64,000 bases of DNA from assembly GCF_910592395.1 (NCBI RefSeq), contig NC_088322.1, positions 7,747,431 through 7,811,430 on the forward strand, in the 5' to 3' direction. Origin of the DNA: Lineus longissimus (lineage: Eukaryota > Nemertea > Pilidiophora > Heteronemertea > Lineidae). The notes beneath the pieces are model-generated. The model searched no databases, was not told where the DNA came from, and saw only the letters and a program-made list of their open reading frames with translations. The first letter of the stretch is position 1. Each line of letters opens with the position of its first letter. Shown here piece after piece: positions 40,921-55,464 of the stretch. Made by a program: the position numbers and the translations under genes.

Positions 40921-43900
40921 TGATGCTTCCGATGTCTTTGGATTGGCAAATGCAGTCCTTGATGAAAAGAGATCGATTTTGAGGTATTGTATTGGAGTGG
41001 TATAATAGGAGAGCGCTTAGAAATTGCATCCTACATCATTTCCAACCACCTCATACCTTCCATCTAAACAAGAGTCCACTGTGGTGAGAGCATTACACCT
41101 ATCAGCCATTCCTATCTTCCCCGCCAGCGCTGCAACCAATTCAGAAACACCAATGACCAAGCATTTACCGAGCTACTGATACCAGCGTACATTTCTCGCC
41201 ACAAGAACTCCTTGACTCAAGCTAACATTGGCGAACTAGCATGCTAATCTACGCGGTTGGCAATTGCATATAGATCCAGCCACTCATTGTATGACTCATG
41301 CTGATGATGAAGGGTTTGAGCCTGCCAAGCCTGCTGTTGATGGAATTTTCACTGGGAACAGCCGTTGCTTGGATATTGCAAAAATTATTTATTTGAGAAG
41401 ATATTTTTGGGCTGGGATGCACGGTGAGGAGATTGAGAGCTTTATAGACTGAGGATACATGAACATTGTAGTCTCTCTGCATAGCCCAAAGTTCAGGCTG
41501 AACTACCCTTTGAGATATTCCTGTCTCATACAACCTGATGTGCCAGCAGACATCAAAGATGAAAGAAAATGGAGGCTTTTAGGAAATTGTTTTTGTACTT
41601 TTCAGACATTATAGTGCTGTACACAGAGGGAGAGTCATAACATAGTCATAATGAATTATGAAGGCCTCTTCCACTTTTCATACTCCTTATCCTTTTTTCA
41701 AACGACTGATGTTACCCTGAACAGTTCCAGTAATTTGGAAGGGCAGGGATTTTGGAAATTATATTTGCAACACAACGGCCAGGGTGAACTTAGAAAAAAG
41801 GCCTTGTGTGATAGAAAATGTATAGCTGTTATGGAAAAAGGCTTTTAGAGCCTGGAGGGGGCTGGGTGCTGTTGCGTCCTATTTTCATTTGGAAGAAACA
41901 ACATAATTGGTTACAAGTATTTTAGCTTTAATGGGCTACATGTTTGTTTATGACCACCAGCTGCATGTAGATGAAAATGATTTGGAGACCTGAAAAAGCA
42001 TTCTCAACTGAAGATTCTGGATGTAAATATTTTCACTATTATCCTCTGAAAATATCTTCAACAATGGGTCAAACAGGGCTGTCGCTAGAACTAACACAAA
42101 ACATCTTTTCAAACAGGCACTCATTTGTTCTGTTCTGTGTACAGAAAGGATCTAATGCCTGTGGTCATGTTGGTGCAGGGAAGATTGTGTGAATGGAGAA
42201 TTTTAAGATATTTCCAATCTGATGGTGCTTGCTCTTCTAAGATTTGTCCTCACCCTGAGGTGTACATTGTTTCAGGTTGTTCTTGGAGGTGAAAGAAGGG
42301 AACTATATGCGGAACAAGTAGATGTGGTAGGGTTGGTATAACGTCTACTGAGCACAAATTGGACCTGCAGCCAGCAGACCATTGAAGGGGCCGTGGGGTG
42401 GCACACATTGGGAGTCTTCTAGAGCATTCATCAGCATATTACAGTTTTGTATAAGTATGTGAACATGCAGAGTGCCTGTTCCTAGAGGACAGCATCTGAG
42501 GCCCATACTCACCTGTGCACCCATTGAACATGTTTTAAGTTTTCAATGTTAATGTTGAATTCCAGTCGAGAAAGTTTGATTTCACTTGGATTGGACAAGA
42601 CCACCCCACAATTAAAAAACAGTTACTACACTATTATGTTTGAATTTGTAGACCAGGGTGAATATGGTAAATCCAAACTTTTGAAAATTTAACAATTGGT
42701 GAAAACTTTCATTGTTGGTATAGGCTACACATAGGAGACCCTCATTCTTTTTTCAGCCGGCATTGATGTGTAGCCCTGGGGCGTCCCTAGTTGAGACCTG
42801 CTTGGCAGGTGAGTGTAGGTCTGGGGTGCCCTTCAGTCTGGTCGGGGACAATGCATGTGTCACCTGGCATGATGGCTGGTGGTCAGTTGAGCATAGGGTT
42901 CATATAGGTGGGTTAAATCATTAGATATAATCAGGCAGATTTATTGAAAAACCCTTCCAGTTTGCACAGGACAAAAGTTGGCTATCAGGAGAAAAACAGG
43001 CCCTACTGTTGTCTTCATTAATAGTAAGTCCAATCCCCACCTAAAAGCTAAACACACAGGAGGGACAGTGCATGTGACGAAACGTGCACGATCGCGCCAG
43101 GCCCGCTGCACACCAGCAAAGGACCAGCCAGGAGCATGATAAAAAACGCCTGTAGATATCTTTAGCGGCACTACCGAATTTGAAAGTGCCCCTAGAGTAT
43201 TTCAAGGAGCGCGAAAGACGCCCGTGGCATCTCTCATGAGCACGAGTCACTTTCTGCGTATCCAGACATCTATCTTGCCATCATTCCTCTCGCTCTCATA
43301 CAACAGCCGATTTGATTGGCTTGGACACCGATCGTCTATCTCCGTAAGCCAATGAGCGACAGGCGCACATCTCGTGCGGTGACAAAAACCAAAATCTTTG
43401 TTCAAGAACTATGTTTTTGGATATAAAACATGCAATATATTTTTTGCCCGCAATAGAGTTTATGTCTGTCGTGTGTGTGACACGATAGATTTTGAAGTCT
43501 CCCTCAGTCAAGCCACTTTGATGTTTGTTGAAAAGCATGGGCATGATGGATGGTGCAAAACTAATGGTACCCCATTGTTTTTGACCTGAACACATAATGT
43601 TGTATGTGCGGGTGACCTTGAAACTTTTGAAAACTTTCTGGTTACAATGTTTTGTTTGAATTCATTTGAGATAGGTTGACAGATTGTGTCAAAAATGTGA
43701 CATGCACAAACAAGGTTATCAAGAGGGCATCTTACCTACACGCTTCCCGTTGACCAGTGGTGAAGGAGAATAGTCATTTTTCGGGAAGCCGTGATGGACA
43801 AAAAAAGCCAAGATTTTCGGGATCGACATCTTTATATCATAGGGATCAAGAGTGAGCAAAATTAGCTTTGGGATTCAACGAAATTGCCTGTCTGGATCTG

Positions 43901-46900
43901 GATGTCGAATCGGGTTGGGAAGTGGGGCAGGTGGTGCTATGGAAAATGCGTAAGAAGGTTTTAAAAGGAGGAATGTCTAAAAAAGATAATGCCTGGCCTG
44001 AGCAAAGTTTATGAGATTGGGGTATACATCTGAAATCGTGCACATACAGTAAAAGTTGCCAAAAATGTTGTCTGATACACCCGAGGACCGCGCTTACAAA
44101 ACCTCCTCCTCCTTGAAGAATGTCAGGGCCGTTAATAGCTGAACAGATTTGAGATTTGGGTGGATGGGTATGTCTCAGCTGATGAACTTAGATGAGGAAT
44201 ATGTATATAGTGCTTACGCAACATTGGATGTTGTTCATGAAAACACAACTATTGCATCAAACAGCAGCTCTCTTGGCTGAACAGAGAGCATTGGGAATGG
44301 GAGCTGTCGAAACTACCAAACGAGAATTAATTCATTTCCAAATCTGTGCAATATGCCCCTGGGTCTTGACAGTCGCCAGCAATGATTACTACTAATGGGT
44401 TAATCTCCGCTCCCTTTCAGACGTGCTCCGGAAATAAGTCCGCTACTGAATTCGTTTTAATTCTGCGCTATTTCGATCTGGGCAGATTGTGAGAGAGGTG
44501 TTTGCCCTCCACCGTTGTCCAAATTGATGTGATGTAACACTCAGTGAACTCTTCGCCTCCGGGAGGTGTCATAAGGGGGAAGTGCTGCTCCTGTAACAAC
44601 AATAATAGGACAGCGAACCGAAGTATTTCTTCCTCAGTGTGCTGTATCAATCAGCCTAGCAGTATGATACAAGTACATCCCAAAAACCCATGTTTTGAAA
44701 ATCCTTGTTTTTTGATTTCGCAAATTCTGGGAAAATGCTCTACACCCAAAAGACACCTCAAAATCTGCTTTAAATTTGAAAACACGTACCGAATTCCATT
44801 TTATGGGCAAATTCTGTGAGCTGTGAATTCGGTGCTCATTTTCTAATTTGTGGATTTTCGGGGCCCCGTACATCTTTATGTACTGTGACACGTGTAAGCT
44901 GAGTGTACACATCCTAGAGATAGCTAGCTAGCGTATTTACTTCATCATAGAGAACGGTGTTCATAATACAGCAAATACCTATAGAAGTATACAAAGCCTG
45001 AGTGTCTTGATAATTATACAGTCTTTTGTTATGATGAATAAAAGTTCCCTTTGAAAAATTCATTTTTTGTTCAAAATTACTTGATAATTATTCAAAATTA
45101 CTTGATAATTATACATGGAAACTCTTTTGATTTCCGAGCGAGTACCTATACTTCAGAGAGGGTCTATAATTACTACTTGCCAATGGCTACAATGAGACAC
45201 CCTTCTTTTCCTTTTAGGCAAATTAGAAGGGGAAGTTCTTTTTGAAGCAAAGCTAGACACCACTCGAATGTCAAGAGCTCACTGACAGCCTTGACAAAGA
45301 ACCTACATTTTTTTCCCTCAAGAACTTTGATTAAAATTCTTTTTGTTGTCAATTTTGGCTAATGTAGCCTGGGGACAACTAAGAAATGATTAGCTCATTG
45401 CACGTATGTTATTGGCCCAATCATTACTTTCCTAGCAAAGTAATTTTGGGAACTCCTCGGGCTGTTTGATGTTATTTTAAAGATATACCTACGTTTTTTG
45501 CAAGTCTATATTGGGACCCTCCAAACAAACATGACAAAACACTTGGGGCAGAATAACTTAGAGGGGGTAGTTCTATGCGTCAGTATAAACTTGGCTCATG
45601 ATTTACAGGTTACCCGTACCTGTTGTGACATGTATTAGGGGCTTGTACCGACCTGTCATTGCCCCTACTGACTCCTCACACCCAATATGGTGCATGGAAG
45701 GAGACCTTCCCCTCCCCCCCCCCAAAAAAAAAAACCATGAAAAAATGAAAACGACCCATGCTGAACTCGGTTGTCCAGTTTAAAAAATGACTGAGCTCAG
45801 AATACCATGTAGTTAGGTCAGCCTGACCTTGGAAATATGCAGCCTTTAAGGGGGATATACTCCCTGGTGAATAACACCTCTATGGTTGGTAGCTATAAAC
45901 ACTGCTGTATTTCTTTTAGAGCAATTTCTTAATCATCATTATCACCCTGTAAAAAGTCTGCATAATTATATTGGGATATTGATATTGTTCCAAATTTCAT
46001 AATGGCTAAAGCACATTTCATAATCATCTTGCAATAAGACCTAATGACTGTTTACGAAGAGCAGATGAATTTGTCAAGGGAAATTGACTAATAACGCTCC
46101 TTGATTGTAAAGTGTTTGTGTAACCCTTACGTGACCCTTACACCCTTCTTACCCTTTGTCTCAGATCGAGGAACTCTGATCAAATCCTGGGCCAATCAGT
46201 GGTGCGGTGTTCTTAATCTCCTGGCGGCTGGGTGTGATTTGTTCTAATTATTATTTGGCAGGGTGATTAGCAAGGTTTATGCAAGTTTGGATGAAGTTTG
46301 CGAGGCTAGGATCGCCATTTGTGTCTTCTGGTTGTCCTTTTGTTGTGACTTGGTAGATATTGTACGAGACAAGAGGGCAGCAAGGTTGGGAAGAGGTCAG
46401 AATGTTGATGGGATTTTTTGGGGTCTTGTAACCTTGGATTGGGAACTTAAAATTGATACAGAACTTGAAGTATTGTTTGTCTTGCTAAATACACCAGGGT
46501 TTCTGCCAGGATTATTGTTGATGGCTGAAGGCCGTCATCGAAATTTGACTGACAAAAGACATTTGGGTGAAATTCTGAATTTTGAAATTTGATTTCTTAT
46601 GAGCTGACTGATGTAGAATTCTCTTCTACATGTAACTTTACTACTTTGAATTTTGATAAGGTAACTAACACGAAATATGATGGCGATTGAGTGGAGTTTG
46701 GGATTGAAATTGGTGAAATTTCAAAAAGGTTAGTCTGCAAACTTGAGGGGTGGTATCCCTCCTTGATATTTTTGAGAAGTGGGGGATCAATCCCCTTCCT
46801 CCTCCCCCCTTTGGCAGAAACTCTAAAAAGTGAAAAATATTCTGTAGTGTTGAGTGGAACTGTGCGCTTGCATACTAAGTGAGCTACCCCAGATGCACCA

Positions 46901-48460
46901 GGAAACGGTGAAAAATATTCAAGAGACGTGAAATTGGAACTGCATGTCCCAATTTGAAAAATACCACTACCACAGACACACCAGGAAATGGTGAAAAGCA
47001 CTAACTGTACTCGAAATCCACAGGAGAACTTCATTCTTCCGGGGCGTGGAATACAGCCAGCAAAAGTGCCACACGCAGCTGAAGATATTGGGAAGCGATT
47101 CTACGTTTCTCGTACCCAGATACTAGGTATTGGAGAAAATCTTGAGAAAACGTCTTGAACTCTTTTGATATGGAACCAGGTGTTTTCAGAATCCTGGGCC
47201 ATGTTCTACTAGAGTTTGTAATGATGCATTGGCCTCATGTTTGTTGGCCATCTGTATGAGATATCCGCCGAACTAGCGGGAGAAATCGCGCCTGCTGGGT
47301 AACATGGCCAATGATAAGCCCCAAACTGAGACTACACCAAGAGGTAATCTTGGCAATGCTGATATGCGCTTACCTGGGTTAACCCTTCCGGGCCTGCTGA
47401 GAATCATACTGGTATCTAAATGTTAGTGATAGGCAGGTCTGTGGCAGGCTGGTATCTTGCTGAAAGTGCACAGACGTTGGGTTCCTTTTAGTGCTACTTT
47501 CGCTGTACTTATCATGACTTCCACTCTGCTTCGGTGACCACTCGAACTGCGATGGTGCAGTTTCTGATCCTGAAATATGAGAGAAATGGAGGGGGCATCC
47601 GTCTGGTTGCTGTGAATAGATTTGTGGGCAAGTTGTGTTTGCTCCTTTCAATCCTGCACCTCCAGCGTGCAAAGTGGAAGATCGAGTCCCTGTTCCAAAT
47701 GTTATCATGACTGCATCAATACTGGTTATAGCCCTCCCTTTATATGATTGTATTATATAGTATCTATCTTTCTGTGAGAGATTTGCCCCACCAAAATGCT
47801 CTTGCATATACCTGGTCGCTTTGTCAGGCGGTAGAAGCCCCTGTTCCCCCAAGACATGAGATTTTGACTGTCAGTCTTGTGGAACAAAAAATTGTGTTTA
47901 GCCCCCCTCCAAAGAGCCCATGCCTACCCCACCACCAAGGACCAAAATGTTGGACCCTAAATTGTCCCGTTCTGTCAAGCTGCAAGTCAGAGCTGCTGGC
48001 GAAGATCGTCAACCAATTTTGGAGCAGCTGCCGCAAAGGAACGACGTCCAAGAGTTTGGTACATGACCCGGGGAACGTCTAGGAACGCCGGGTGCTCACT
48101 CGTCACTGATCTGCACTTAAAAAACACCCTTATTCGACTCGAGAAGAGATTGGAAGGCCCCGCTGGGATGTGTGCGCAACTTCATCTGGTTCAGTTTCAG
48201 TGTTTTTCTGGTTGGAGCTTACCACAAGTTTACTTAGCCAATGATACTTTGTACCAAGCTGGTTTCACAGCATGGGCAATCGGTGATGGTGCTATTTATT
48301 CAGCTTCATGATCTTGCCTCAAGGCGAGCCTATATAGTGAGGCAGTTTTGATTGGTTCTGCATCAACCAACAAGAGCAGAGCTCTTATAGGAGACAATCA
48401 GGAAAAAAGGATAAGACTTAGTTTCCTCCGAGGCCAATAAAATTTGCTTCATGGTTCCGC
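40921..48460. other. Long gene-poor stretch
   Basis: No conserved exon or recognised TE. A 21-bp tandem duplication at 45071-45112 (TTCAAAATTACTTGATAATT twice). A C-run/A-run junction at about 45713-45733. Open frames of 145 codons (46597-47034 minus) and 157 codons (47379-47852 minus) are the longest. The second has ordinary composition but no motif I know and no flanking splice context. Confidence 0.4.
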
Positions 48461-48535
48461 TCTAATCAGGACACATCTCCACTGAGGACAGCACTTGTCA
48501 GTCCCGAGGTTGTCCCTAATTGAGAGGTTCTACTG
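48461..48535 (-). mobile_element. Pogo/Tigger-type MITE, copy E (half element)
   Basis: Inverted relative to copies A-D. It ends GAGAGGTTCTACTG with TA at 48536-48537, and the interior matches the family (GACAGCACTTGTCAGTCCCG). The other end is missing, so this is a truncated copy. Confidence 0.7.
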
Positions 48536-48537
48536 TA

Positions 48538-51491
48538 TATCGTGACAAGAAACCGAAATATTCGAAGCAATTTTATCCCACGAACGAACTCGAGAAGCCA
48601 GCACTCTATATTGTTGCTAGATTAGTTATGCTGGCATACAAAAAGACACATTCATTACAGTCATACCTCTGGCAGGGAATTAATTACACCAGCATACAAA
48701 AAGGTATATTCATTACCTCCGGCAGGGGAGGTTCACGATAAATTGACCTGAACAAAATACTATGATCGCGCCTGTGGGAGCTCAATGTAATCTAAAAATG
48801 GCTTTAGAAATACGGTTCCTTGCGTGTAATTTATAATACCCTCTTCATGACGCACATATTTCGAACCATTTCAATGTATAATTCTCGTGCCATACACGTA
48901 CATATTCTCATATTTGTTTGATTGTTCCGAATGGAATGTTGGTATAGTACAATCGAGGTCACCTGCGGTTACATGCTGAGTGAGATGAGTTTTTTTCGAT
49001 GGAAACTGAAAGTAGGTCAGTCTGGTTCTGTTCGAGTGCTTATGGTTTAGACATAGGGTGCAATGTTTACAATATGTAATAGGCCTACTTATGTGTGAAG
49101 TTTTTCATTGACAGTGTGTATTGGCCCGATATTGTGTTGTTATTTTCAAGAAGGCTGTCCTGATGATGAAAGGGTATGTCTGTAAAATTTCAAAAAGTTC
49201 TTTCTCACTGTTATCGTTGTACGGTAAAATTAGGTTCAATAAATCAAGAATATTAAGATTATATTGATGTGGATTTTGTTTATACCAGCTTGTATGCTGA
49301 TTTTGCCGAGAATAAAGCTTCTTTGCAAACATCCACCCCAATTTTGAGCTGTAGAATGTATTTTCTATGCCGCGTGACGCTGCAGATACAACTGCTGCTT
49401 GCTTCAAAGCGCAATGAGACCTTGCATGAGACAAGTTGTGTTTCAACTTCTAATCTGAATAGGTATGGCATAGCCTAAAAGGAAGGGTTTAGCATTGCTT
49501 TTGATGAAAATGCATTGCTACTTGTGAAAAAAAGCTGGGCAAAAGATAAAACTTGAAAAAAGGCAGGGTGACGCGCCGTGATAAAACTCTGTTGCTGAAA
49601 CACTTTGCCCTTCATTCACCCTCTGAGGAGGCTATGTTGGGTCTTTATTTAGGCCTAGATTTCAATGCAGGCAAATCAGTGAGAGTTATTACACCCGTAC
49701 ATTTGGCATGTACACTTGTACACTTCCATTATGGGCAAGTCACTTTGTAAACAAAGTAGATATGCTTCTGAATGGGCCAAGAGCCTGATAGTGTCTACGA
49801 TAGTGATAGCCTATTTCGTGAGTATTATAATAGATTTAATATTATGCACTCCTATGACCTTTAGAAACAGTCCATTCTGCACACATTCATAGCGGATTCA
49901 CAAAACGACAGCAGGATATTTGAACAACTCTATATTTATTCGGGGAAATGACACCCTATATAAACGTATGTCTTCTTGTTGGGTTTTAAAAATTTTATCC
50001 AAACCGATTCGTTCATGAATTCAAAGCTATTTTTCAGTACGAAGTTATGAGAATGAGATATCTTTCCTGGACCAAGGAGGCCTATAGTATTACTATAATA
50101 AATAAACATGGCATAGAGAGAAAAATGTGTTTTTGACATCGGCTTGAAAACAATTATTGACAAAGACCAATGTAAAAAAATATTATTATTTTCTGTGTGA
50201 ATTAAATCACCAAAAATCAGAGAACAATTTTGTCTTGAAATGGAGTCTATGGCACACTAGACAGAAGAACCCGGTTCTTATTTTAGAAACATCCATTTGG
50301 GTGTGTAAACATTCGCCTGAATGTTAGTAACAGATTCATTCAGATAACCCTTTGGCGCTTTTGCTTTTAAGGCCACAAGAATATAAAATACAAGTTTCTT
50401 GGCCATTCATTGCTATACGTTTCGTCTTGCTGTGAATTTGTAATTGGCCAGTGACCGCATTATTGAGACCCGTGTCAGTGGCGTTTCCATCCGTATGCCA
50501 GTGGTGCTTCCTAGAGTATCCAGTGGACTTCCAGAATTTTGCGCATAAGTTGTGTTTCCATGGTTTCCAATTTCAAACTTCCTCAACCGGTAATAACTGG
50601 TTGTAGCCAGTGGGGTTGCTGTGGTATCCAGAGAACTTCCATTTGTGCACCAGTTGTTATTTTCAGTGCCTCTGTGGATCCGATAGATTCAACTTCGGCT
50701 TATTTTTTAGGGGTGGGGGGCATGGTATTGTGACAGAATTGCCATAACTCGGTTTTACCCTCAAGGTATCGTTGAAAAAACACCAAGCTTTTTCCTGGGA
50801 AGGAGTCCTTACAAAACCAGTTCTCCTGAAAAATGCCCCCAATGGATCAACATTTGCCTAGTCTAAATCATATTTTTACAGCACCCACAAAAAATCCATG
50901 TAAAGTTTCTAAAAGGCATTTGAAATCTTGAACTGTGCCCTTTGGGGACATTTTCCTTTCTAACTTCTGGTGTCAATAATACTTTAACTGAATCCATAGA
51001 GATGGCATGAAATTCTTTGATTATTTCACTATTTGTGTCTTTTGTTGACTCTGTGTCAAATTCCTCTTCAGGTCAGTGTTTTCAGTGTTTTCAGTGTTTA
51101 CCATGTTCTCTGATGACCTGCATTTGTGGGACTGTACACTGGCTCAAAAAGGTTAGGTACCTTATTCTTGGGATTTCAAAATCATGCTTGGATGTTCGGT
51201 TTTACGTGGTACTACTATACTCATAGTTAAAAACATGAGTATATTGAAAGCCTTGTCGTTTTGTGGCAGTGTTTTTATTCATGTGAATGCCGCCTGCTTC
51301 TGCCAAGATTTGTACAATGGTATTGCTGTGCTATTTACCATGTTCTCAGCTGACCTGCATTTGTATGGCTGCAGGGAATAAGGTATGTATACTGCACCTG
51401 TGTGTACATTGTGGCTATGTAAAATTGCGCAATGGATGTAAACTAGACTTAGAAAAGCTTTCAGGGAGAGATATACCTGCCTTTCAACTTT
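48538..51491. other. Non-coding, small tandem pair
   Basis: An imperfect two-copy repeat lies at about 48631-48727 (GCATACAAAAAGACACATTC and GCATACAAAAAGGTATATTC, each ending at CTGGCAGGG/CCGGCAGGG). A small TTTTCAGTG triplet repeat at 51078-51100. No gene recognised. Confidence 0.45.
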
Positions 51492-51811
51492 GATAGGGCT
51501 CTTCTATAACCTGACTTCTACCCCCTCTTCAGAATTTTCTCAATCCCTTCTGGATGCAGTGGGTATTGCCATCATTGGCACCAACCAGAAACAATTGATA
51601 AAACAACATTGAATCTCAAGACCATATATTGCAAAGGATGGTATATTTTATTGATAGGGCTCTTCTATAACCTGACTTCTACCCCCTCTTCAGAATTTTC
51701 TCAATCCCTTCTGGATGCAGTGGATATTGCCATCATTGGCACCAACCAGAAACAATTGATAAAACAACATTGAATCTCAAGACCATATATTGCAAAGGAT
51801 GGTATATTTTG
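51492..51811 (+). repeat. 161-bp tandem duplication, near identical
   Basis: 51492-51652 and 51653-51811 both run from GATAGGGCTCTTCTATAACC to AAAGGATGGTATATTTT. I see one internal substitution (GTGGGTATTG against GTGGATATTG). Recent duplication or assembly artefact. Confidence 0.95.
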
Positions 51812-54800
51812 TATACCATTGATTGTAGTCATATGCCACAATGAAATTGAACTTGTTGGCCACTGGTCTTCTTTCTTTTACACAATCTTGGCATCTGAGG
51901 TTACCGCACTGGCTGTATTTTGAAAAGGGGCTGGGGCGCTACCATCCCCAAAACATCTCAAAGGATGTGTTTTACAGATTTTGGCGAATAAAGTGGTATT
52001 CTGCCCTCCCCTAGACAGTCTATTGCCCAAGGTTATACGTCCCTGTCATACAATTCTGTCCAAAAGTAACATACTTTTTTTCATCCCAATGCCACGTCAC
52101 ACAGACAATGATTTCAGACTCGGCTCAGAATTCATCTGCACAGTAAGGCCGAATTCAAGCTTATGTAAATCTTGCTCTCTGGCCAGTCAAATAGCGTGTA
52201 AATCCGGTTGAATATAAAAATCGGCCTGCAGCCACGAAATGTCCCAGATTACTGAACAAACATCGGACACGGTGCTTAACAACCGGGCAAACATGTAACA
52301 CTACCGTAAGATCACGATGGTCTTGTCCTTGAATGTGTTAGACATGTTGGAAATTGTTCTTACCAGAAATGGCGGTTTCTTCTTCTGCGTTTGGAATATT
52401 TTAGATGCACACTAGAGTCATTTGGTTCATCTCATTCAGTGGCGATCACCGTGTAGGGTACCCCTGATTTTGATTCCGCGCCAAATTGGCTGGTCCCTTC
52501 CGACTGCAGTGGCTGCATGGGTTTGATGGAGTCACCTTCTCCTAGATGTCTAGCCGTTCATGGCTAAGTAGCGACATCAACCTGGGTTTGTTGTTCGGAT
52601 TATTCCTTCTCATAAACTGGTTCCCGGCCAAGGCTGAGGGGGCCAGGCCAGTCTCCCCCAGGGTAGTTGTCCATTTTGCGCAAGTTCATATTTCTGTTGG
52701 TCACCGGTTGTCACGGAGAGGTTTGCCTGTTGGCCCTACTGCTGTTCTGCCATGCCAGATCTGCAGTAGGCTAATTGACCTCTTCCACACTGTACAGTAG
52801 GCCCTATGTGCCACAAGAATCTGTCATATCTAGTCAATGATACTGGGTAAAAAGTTCTGCATTCTGCCCGAATATTTTGCAACTGCGTTGATCCTGCAGT
52901 CAGTTGTATAACACTCAATTCATTGTTAATATGGGGATGTCCATCTCATTTGTTGTGCTCAGAGGAGAAGGCTGCTTTCATGATTGATGAGAATAAATTA
53001 GGGGCTCCTGAAGGGAAAATGATGCTGAGCATTCCGATTGTTTTGAGGCACCTATAGGCCTACTAACAGCATAGCGTCTTGTCAACTTCAGAAACACCGT
53101 ACCTTGTCTATGTCTTAGACACTTAAACTAAGGGGATTTCGCATGACCGAGGATACAGCCTACTTTTTAAATGTTCTCGGGCAATGAAAATGAACCTTCT
53201 CATTTCCTATTCAAAAGTCTAGCGCTGATCAGTAAGCTAGATTAGGCATGATGAACATGTGGACAATAGGGTCTGCAATAGGGTTCCATACAGAAAGTTG
53301 GGTATGACTTGGTGATGTATCAAATTTGCTTTGATACCTACTTAGGTGCGGGAAGGGCATTGTTTTTGTCATGGGAAATATGCTTTCACTCTTTCACTTC
53401 CAGGTCCAGAAATGCCTACATGTACCATCATGGCTGGCCAGCAACTCACTAACACTTTGGAAAAGGCTGTTACCCTCAGATTGTATTGTCCTGTTCATTT
53501 GGACTTCTGTCTGGGGGAGTCTCCCATTTAGTTGTTTTAGGGTGACAAATCGCCATCCTCTTTTGAAGTAGCCCTGGTATCCCCACGATGAAGAATTTTG
53601 CCCCATTCTCAACTTTTACACTTCTGTACCCCATTTACTGCAGATTTTCTACTGAGTTCTTGGCACCCATGTAGGTGGAAAACCAAGGCTTTAGAACATC
53701 GAGACAAGCGTATTGTATCCGAGTTGGATCTTCTTGACATCTCTTGTTAGCGAATGATTGATCACCAGTACATTTCCTTTGAAGTTTACCTCCATTTTAG
53801 TCAGGCTGGGTAGCGCATTTGTGCGGCAGATCAACCGTGGTTCAAAGCCGTCAGGAATTTAATCGAGTTGCTTTGGGCGGATTATAGCGGGGATATCAGG
53901 TTGTATTCCATCTCGGACTCAAGGACTTCAAGGTCTCAACTTTTCCTTACTGGTTCTATTGATAGATGACGTCGGGGGACAACTAAACGGCATCATACGC
54001 TTATATTGTATTTGTAAGACCAGGTAGTGGGTTTGGATGGCATGTAACCAACCTGCCTACTCCAGACCATCCGTTGTCTACATTTCGTCCAATTATATTT
54101 TAAAAGTGTAATATTGGGGCAATTAGTATCTCCATGCCTATATCATGAACTTTCCCTGCCACCGTGACCGCTTCCCATAAAGTTCACCGTATCAACCCCA
54201 TGAGACATATCACAATATTTTAGAGAAAATTGCTTGTTTTGTCAGAAGTAATTTCCTGATATGGGTCAAAACTAATTGACTAATTCTGCCAGTTGTTATT
54301 TTGGAATTGGTTATGAATAATGTCAACTGGTTAGCGGTAATTGATTTAGTTCCATCGGTTACCCTATTTAGAGTATAGGTGGCACCACTTCAGTCCAGTG
54401 GCCAAAGATGTTTTCCAATTTTGCAGTATATTCAAAGAATAGAAAAGAAACACACATTAGGCGTAGAGTGTAAAACTTGCTGCAGGTTTCGAGAATGTCG
54501 TGTGTAAATGTTTGGCAGAAGGAATTTTACTTTTGAGCATATTGTATTGTGGCTTAGGCATGCAGCTAGATGAACACCCATCAAAGCGGTCAGCCTGCAT
54601 GCAGCCTACATTGCACCATCTATCTAGTGTGCGTATCTCTGTAATGATGTAGCCACTAACCTAACCGACTAATCCCGTAATGCTAAGGGCTTCTCCCGAC
54701 AATTTACAAGTGGGGAAACGCAGCAGCAACAGCCTCTCCTTTCCTTGAGGATGATGTAATGGGGCTGTGATGCAGTAAATCCATTGTGAAATCAAAGGTT

Positions 54801-54913
54801 GGATTAATCAGTAATGTGTTTTAAAAAGTGTATGAAGGGATCAGCTTTATTGCATCCTCATTCCTGTATGTAGGCCTAAGATTCATTAGGGTAGGAATCA
54901 TCGCTGTACCACT
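51812..54913. other. Non-coding, no gene seen
   Basis: Open frames such as 52546-52800 (hydrophobic N-terminus) and 53346-53531 have no recognised domain. No splice-bounded conserved exon. Confidence 0.45.
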
Positions 54914-55114
54914 TCACTCCTTTGTCATGAACAAAATATCGAGACGTAGAGTGAAAACCACTGGTTTTACCGGGGTGCCAGCAGCCATGTGGCCAACCCC
55001 TGTGGCAGCATGCACGTTCTCAGCAATGCAGATCATCTCACTGGCATGACTGGTCATTCTTCTAGTCCAGTCCTTCATGTCGTCCATCAAAATTCTCTTG
55101 GTCGACCACATCAA
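54914..55114 (-). pseudogene. Possible fragment of a LINE-type ORF2 C-terminus
   Basis: The minus-strand frame contains KRILMDDMKDWTRRMTSHAS followed by EMICIAENV. The pattern W(I/M)DD(M/I)xDWT... followed by a short helix resembles the very C-terminal part of some non-LTR retrotransposon polyproteins. There is no reverse transcriptase text nearby to support it. Confidence 0.25.
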
Positions 55115-55464
55115 TTGTTACCCAGTCAGCTCTGTGCTGCTAGATGGTATCTGCTCTCATCCCTTTGGTTCTTGTGACATGGATGGTCACGTTAGCAGAA
55201 CCTGTTCAGTTTAGTAGTGATTACTAAGACTTAGCAGTCACGAAACCAACCAGGCTTTGAAAACCGGGCCCAGCTCTCTCACTATGTTGAGACAGGAATC
55301 TGGTCGGCATAATATCATTGGAAGCAGTAGGGCCTACACATATTAGCTCAAAGACAGTTGCTGTCGGCCTGCTCTTACTGATATTGCCTATGGATGGCTC
55401 TGGACATGATGTCTACTTGGTGGTCAAAGACAAATGGGCACTACTGATAGGTCAAGAGCAGGGA

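Noticed and set aside
46597-47034. 145-codon minus-strand frame with a hydrophobic N-terminus
   Set aside because: Signal-like start only; the rest is not protein-like and partly duplicates itself.
47379-47852. 157-codon minus-strand open frame
   Set aside because: Longest unassigned frame in the 3' flank, but no motif, no splice context and ordinary chance length for 64 kb on both strands.
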